Shown: positions 14,066-14,808 of the stretch, one piece after another
How positions within the stretch are numbered: position 1 is the first letter of the stretch
How the letters are laid out: every line of letters begins with the position of its first letter
DNA from: JAKEHZ01 sp035280505
Lineage (GTDB): Bacteria; Acidobacteriota; Blastocatellia; RBC074
Direction: 5' to 3'
DNA: 14,808 nucleotides
Assembly (NCBI GenBank): GCA_035280505.1
Contig: DATEFT010000793.1
Coordinates: 1-14,808 of the forward strand
Position numbers and translations under genes: made by a program
Notes under the pieces: generated by a model
Told to the model about the DNA's origin: nothing
Database searches by the model: none
The model's input: only the letters and a program-made list of their open reading frames with translations

Positions 14066-14808
14066 ATGAGGTCACGACCAGTTGTGAATCCAACAGCCGA
14101 TAACGATCGAATCATCATTAAATATCTGCTCAACGACCTGTCGGAAGAGGACCGGGCGCAGTTGGAAGAGGCATATCTGCGGGACGAGAGCCTGTTTGAT
14201 CAGATTCAAGCCATGGAAGAAGAGCTGATCGAGGACTACGTGAAGGGCCGTCTTTCCGGTTATGAGCGCGAGCGTTTCGAGCAGCACTATTTAGCCTCCC
14301 GTGAGCAGCGCGCGAGGGTTGAAACCGTCAGGCAATTGGACCGGGCATGTTCGTTGACTCCGCCGGATCCGGCTCTCGCGGGCGCGCGGATTGCGCGCCA
14401 ACCTTCTTCCGTTCGATCGTGGCAGCGAGCGATGGGGAGGCCGCGTTCGGTTCTGATGTTGGGGGCGGCCGCTTTCTTACTCATCCTGGGACTGGGCATG
14501 TTCGCCGAACTGCTGCGGCTCCGTGGACGGTTGGCCGCCATTAACCGAGAGCAGGCGGCATTGGAGGCGCGAATCGAAGAGTCCGATCGGACGTTATCCC
14601 GCTTCCGCGAGGAACTGGCTGAAGAACGTCAACAGGACTTGCCGCTCCGGGAAAAACTTAAAAATATAACTACACGACCGGACCGGTTGAAACCGGAGAA
14701 GGTCCCGCCTTCCCCCTCGAAGGAGCAGGTCGTCTCTCTGGCGCTGGCTCCGAATATGAGAGCTCCCGGCGGCATCGACAAAGCGGTTATTTCCGCCGAC
14801 ACCCGATT
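14066..14808 (+). CDS. One-helix anti-sigma-like membrane protein, 3' end missing
   Basis: 247 codons are visible; the gene runs off the right edge. The cytoplasmic N-terminus (about 13-95) is an acidic helical domain (IIIKYLLNDLSEEDRAQLEE, AMEEELIEDYVKGRLSGYE, FEQHYLASREQR) like zinc-less anti-sigma domains found beside ECF sigma genes in Acidobacteriota; there is no HxxxCxxC zinc motif. A basic stretch (RSWQRAMGRPR) precedes a membrane helix at about 129-150 (VLMLGAAAFLLILGLGMFAE). A likely coiled coil (about 151-192, rich in E, R, L) follows, then a proline-rich linker and the beginning of a beta-rich outer domain (VVSLALAPNMRAPGG). Predicted topology is N-in/C-out. By position it should hold the preceding sigma factor at the membrane. 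Start: AGGA lies 4 nt before the ATG. Confidence 0.8.
   Translation, partial: MRSRPVVNPTADNDRIIIKYLLNDLSEEDRAQLEEAYLRDESLFDQIQAMEEELIEDYVKGRLSGYERERFEQHYLASREQRARVETVRQLDRACSLTPPDPALAGARIARQPSSVRSWQRAMGRPRSVLMLGAAAFLLILGLGMFAELLRLRGRLAAINREQAALEARIEESDRTLSRFREELAEERQQDLPLREKLKNITTRPDRLKPEKVPPSPSKEQVVSLALAPNMRAPGGIDKAVISADTR

Overview
The window is high-GC bacterial DNA with genes on both strands. The gene families together suggest Acidobacteriota, possibly Blastocatellia: a short CPxC/CRxC zinc-ribbon membrane protein with a distinctive tail, a compact ECF-like sigma factor paired with a zinc-less one-helix anti-sigma-like protein, a kinesin-light-chain-type TPR-CHAT protein, and a secreted TPR/EF-hand protein. 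This is an inference from family composition; there is no rRNA or marker gene to fix the taxon. No tRNA, rRNA or CRISPR array was seen.

Layout. 1-1298 (minus): a secreted GH43 glycosidase cut by the left edge. 1366-1941 (minus): a zinc-ribbon membrane protein. 2148-2795 (minus): a MOSC-domain protein lying downstream of a ROK-family sugar-kinase-like gene (2868-3803, minus). Divergent from these, 3995-5185 (plus) encodes a secreted TPR plus EF-hand protein whose stop codon overlaps the start of a SulP anion transporter with a STAS domain (5182-6915, plus). After four tandem 10-bp repeats comes a convergent thiamine-diphosphate enzyme of the acetolactate-synthase-like class (6970-8661, minus).

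8748-10204 is a decayed stretch without intact genes. It holds the C-terminal scrap of a Ser/Thr protein kinase (8748-9023, plus) and a broken IS630-type transposase (9310-9627, minus), neither of which gave a full-length reading frame.

The right third is the most interesting part. A large membrane-anchored TPR-CHAT protein (10216-13305) carries eight TPRs of about 42 residues and an intact His/Cys caspase-like pair. It is followed on the same strand by an ECF-like sigma factor (13456-14001) and a one-helix anti-sigma-like membrane protein cut by the right edge (14066-). Predicted topology puts the CHAT protease domain and the C-terminal domain of the anti-sigma protein on the same, outer side of the membrane. 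A working hypothesis is a signalling module in which the CHAT protease acts on the anti-sigma protein to release the sigma factor.
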